Assembly: GCA_036733285.1 (NCBI GenBank)
Contig: DAINAU010000204.1
Coordinates: 1-6,967, forward strand
Origin: JAGOBX01 sp036733285
GTDB taxonomy: Bacteria; JAGOBX01
Direction: 5' to 3'
Length of the DNA stretch: 6,967 nt
Made by a program: the position numbers and the translations under genes. Below are positions 6,301 to 6,967 of the stretch, one piece after another. The notes under the pieces are model-generated. The model worked only from the letters and a program-made list of their open reading frames with translations. It made no database searches and was not told the origin of the DNA. How positions within the stretch are numbered: position 1 is the stretch's first letter; every line of letters begins with the position of its first letter.

Positions 6301-6967
6301 TTATTAATGCCGCTGGAATCAGACCGTCTGATTTGCCGAATGATACGCCGACTGTTTCGAGCGCAATACCGGCATTAAATATAATAACAAATCAAAATAC
6401 GATATTTTCATATACAACGTCTGTCTGCGATTTGATAAAAATTGACAGCGTGAATATAAGCGAAATATTGAACTTTAAAGCATTTCGCTCTGACGCTGAA
6501 ATAACTTTTGAATCATATCCGAACCGCAGTTTTTCTGATTATCCTGAAAATGATTTTGATTTTATCACGCCGGATTTTGAAATCAAAAGATTTATAAAAT
6601 TATCAAATGACAATGAAGAATGGAGCGATTGGACAGCGTTTAAAAGCGGAGCTTATTACGCGCGCTACTTTCAAATGAAAATTGAAATTGAAGTTGATTT
6701 GTTTGTTTCGAGATTTGAAATATTCGAATTGAAATATAAGTTTGACGTTCCTGAACGCAGTTTGTTTATACGAAATTTAGCTGTCGCAGCCGCAACCGGC
6801 AGCGATGTAGAATTTGAAAATTATAATACTGCTTTTTATACTGACGAACTTGAAATTATTCCGGTAGTGATTAACGCTAATACGCAGGTAATGCCTGTAA
6901 TAAGCAGTATTACTAAAGAAGGTTTTCATATAGAATTATTAGACGCTTCAAATAATAAAGTAAGCGG
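3312..6967 (+). CDS. Lambda gpJ-like tail tip / central fibre protein (GTA g15-like), 3' end outside window
   Basis: I translated the frame by hand: 1218 codons, open without a stop to the right edge, already longer than lambda gpJ (1132). Residues 5-38 are a Gly/Ala-rich hydrophobic segment. YGFDGIQN...GHPIPIIYGR (66-88) recalls the C-terminus of lambda gpI. LALCEGEIASIENIKINN (about 114-131) matches gpJ's I-D-A-I-S-E-G-P-I region. An AT-rich segment at 157-336 has no clear gpJ counterpart. SYPQTALLGL (460-469) matches gpJ Y-P-N-T-A-L-V-G; DLLTNEIYGYG (511-521) matches its D-M-L-T-x-P-x-Y-G-x-G; and CQCFDGLATTENGMFKLLV (568-586) matches its cysteine-containing hub strand. Two fibronectin-III-like domains follow (about 766-862 and 868-960; the second has LTWKHIDDIDLSGYEIRK), then a beta-rich C-part with WSDW at 1104-1107. 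These features indicate the central tip that closes the tail and carries host-contact domains. The receptor-binding end is not in view. Confidence 0.9.
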   Translation, partial: MAVTAAGAVIGGVLAADSALSGWALFMAVAQGALTGAAIASNFDPYFKPKTPSLPQNDNIDNSPTYGFDGIQNVETAGHPIPIIYGRMKTGGTVIALNNFSDENSDSKLQMILALCEGEIASIENIKINNNDVTKYEDVNIETRLGLLNQEEIDFGIAYTNYIKTLGKKIYRNENFFHQILKVETDIIDLTIKFVDDPRNLSLYSSNGGANFKFGDSKFNISIGKFLGSPSPEGVTPFRSVWNKDYTEEVERRPPQIIPKSKKIRINKEETGLDSLEGYIVKITNISTQSQVYTTTDGDYWGWVTTPYTNILEIEEIDFITIGLSEIHNLEILSFPLLEKDSKCFYSVQDTDTNKLMFNFMIQGLYQTNASNGAINANTVNIKIRVLKNSEEKYATAISYTDRTQSTIRKTFTFDATAETNYTFADCDIEIIRLNEVDDFYTHASLYVFSIDEIEAGKLSYPQTALLGLSAISNEQLNGQMPEVTSIITGIKTNHLSGEHNYRCPANAIYDLLTNEIYGYGENIDINIIDKDSFEYARSYCYNHTPQLNCDIVIDTISEFANIANDICQCFDGLATTENGMFKLLVRERADSVMHINSNLIIANSFQTLQKAESEIVNTIELQFLNAEKDYERDTVILRDKDSLDKPEVRKTLTLKAVTNRAQALWIGSRMLKYEKYSRKRCEFQAGLGIIECHIGDVVSITHSRHGITNKKYRVMLMTLTEDQKFQRVYCEEYTDAIYSDDTIEYIIEPEYYSSLPDYKSAVANPNNLRLSERIQKLSDGTIENTIDAYFDKPADNRYSYAKIYISEDSQTWQYRGLTYGNSYTIMGALDSLKIYKITAVAVDRNGKETAIDSANISQIYLIGKMQPPADVSEFAGIQKNDKIILTWKHIDDIDLSGYEIRKDTGSGWGGGDVIISNFAGNRFEFDAEASGTQRYWIKAVDTSGNYSVNAKSVSLNIAGVSEKKRYIFEYDEIDEHSGDFENCHYIPAVNDIPEKFINAAGIRPSDLPNDTPTVSSAIPALNIITNQNTIFSYTTSVCDLIKIDSVNISEILNFKAFRSDAEITFESYPNRSFSDYPENDFDFITPDFEIKRFIKLSNDNEEWSDWTAFKSGAYYARYFQMKIEIEVDLFVSRFEIFELKYKFDVPERSLFIRNLAVAAATGSDVEFENYNTAFYTDELEIIPVVINANTQVMPVISSITKEGFHIELLDASNNKVS
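3780..4320 (+). other. AT-rich, compositionally distinct insertion within the J-like gene
   Basis: This in-frame segment (residues 157-336) lies between the LGLLNQEEIDFG end of the first hub domain and the SVQDTDTNKLMFNFMIQGLY strand that resumes the gpJ-like order. A hand count gives 165 G+C in 540 bases at 3781-4320 (about 31%), whereas sampled lines elsewhere in the gene give 35-58%. The segment has two Ala codons (GCA, GCC) and no GCG, although GCG is common in the rest of the gene. It includes DGDYWGWVTTPY near residues 297-308. Its edges are approximate, and no known domain is recognised. Confidence 0.5.

Noticed and set aside
3312..6967. Frameshift or pseudogene in the J-like gene, since no complete frame closes in the window
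   Set aside because: Translation by hand is open throughout with gpJ-like motifs in the right order; it is incomplete only because the window ends.

Overview
The window is one continuous block of plus-strand genes from the tail-tip region of a long, non-contractile (lambda/siphovirus-type) tail. In order it holds the C-terminal part of a tape-measure protein (running in from the left edge), a DUF2460-type distal-tail protein, a lambda gpL / GTA g13-like hub protein with a four-cysteine Fe-S-type C-terminus, a small NlpC/P60 peptidase (lambda gpK / GTA g14-like), and a very large lambda gpJ-like tail-tip/fibre protein that runs out of the right edge. No RNA gene, CRISPR array, integrase, transposase or terminator is visible, and no stretch of 300 bases lacks a gene.

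The order matches lambda H-M-L-K-(I)-J and also tape measure-g12-g13-g14-g15 of the Rhodobacter gene transfer agent. The tape measure sets tail length. The distal-tail and hub proteins cap the tube. The peptidase is thought to help assembly or cell-wall penetration. The J-like protein forms the central tip and host-contact structure. Two junctions are tight (4 bases between tape measure and DUF2460; a TAATG overlap between peptidase and J), so the block is very probably one polycistronic transcript whose promoter lies outside the window.

The two looser junctions, on either side of the hub gene, are each about 50 bases long and carry a different short tandem repeat: a heptamer AGTTATC array at 2184-2214 and an octamer (A/C)CGC(A/G)GAG-type array at 2855-2894. 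These look like low-complexity repeats of a bacterial chromosome rather than phage sequence, which hints that the tail module resides in a chromosome (prophage, tailocin or GTA-like element). The octamer array also appears to supply the ribosome binding site of the peptidase gene.

The host cannot be named. Overall GC is roughly 35-40% by eye, with an unusual mix of AT-rich Ile/Lys/Asn codons (ATA, AAA, AAT) and frequent GCG, CGC and CGG codons. About 180 codons inside the J-like gene (3780-4320) break this pattern: they are AT-richer (about 31% GC by hand count), lack GCG Ala codons, and have no obvious lambda gpJ counterpart. I see no strong evidence for a wholly new system. The repeats and the J insertion are the items most worth a second look.
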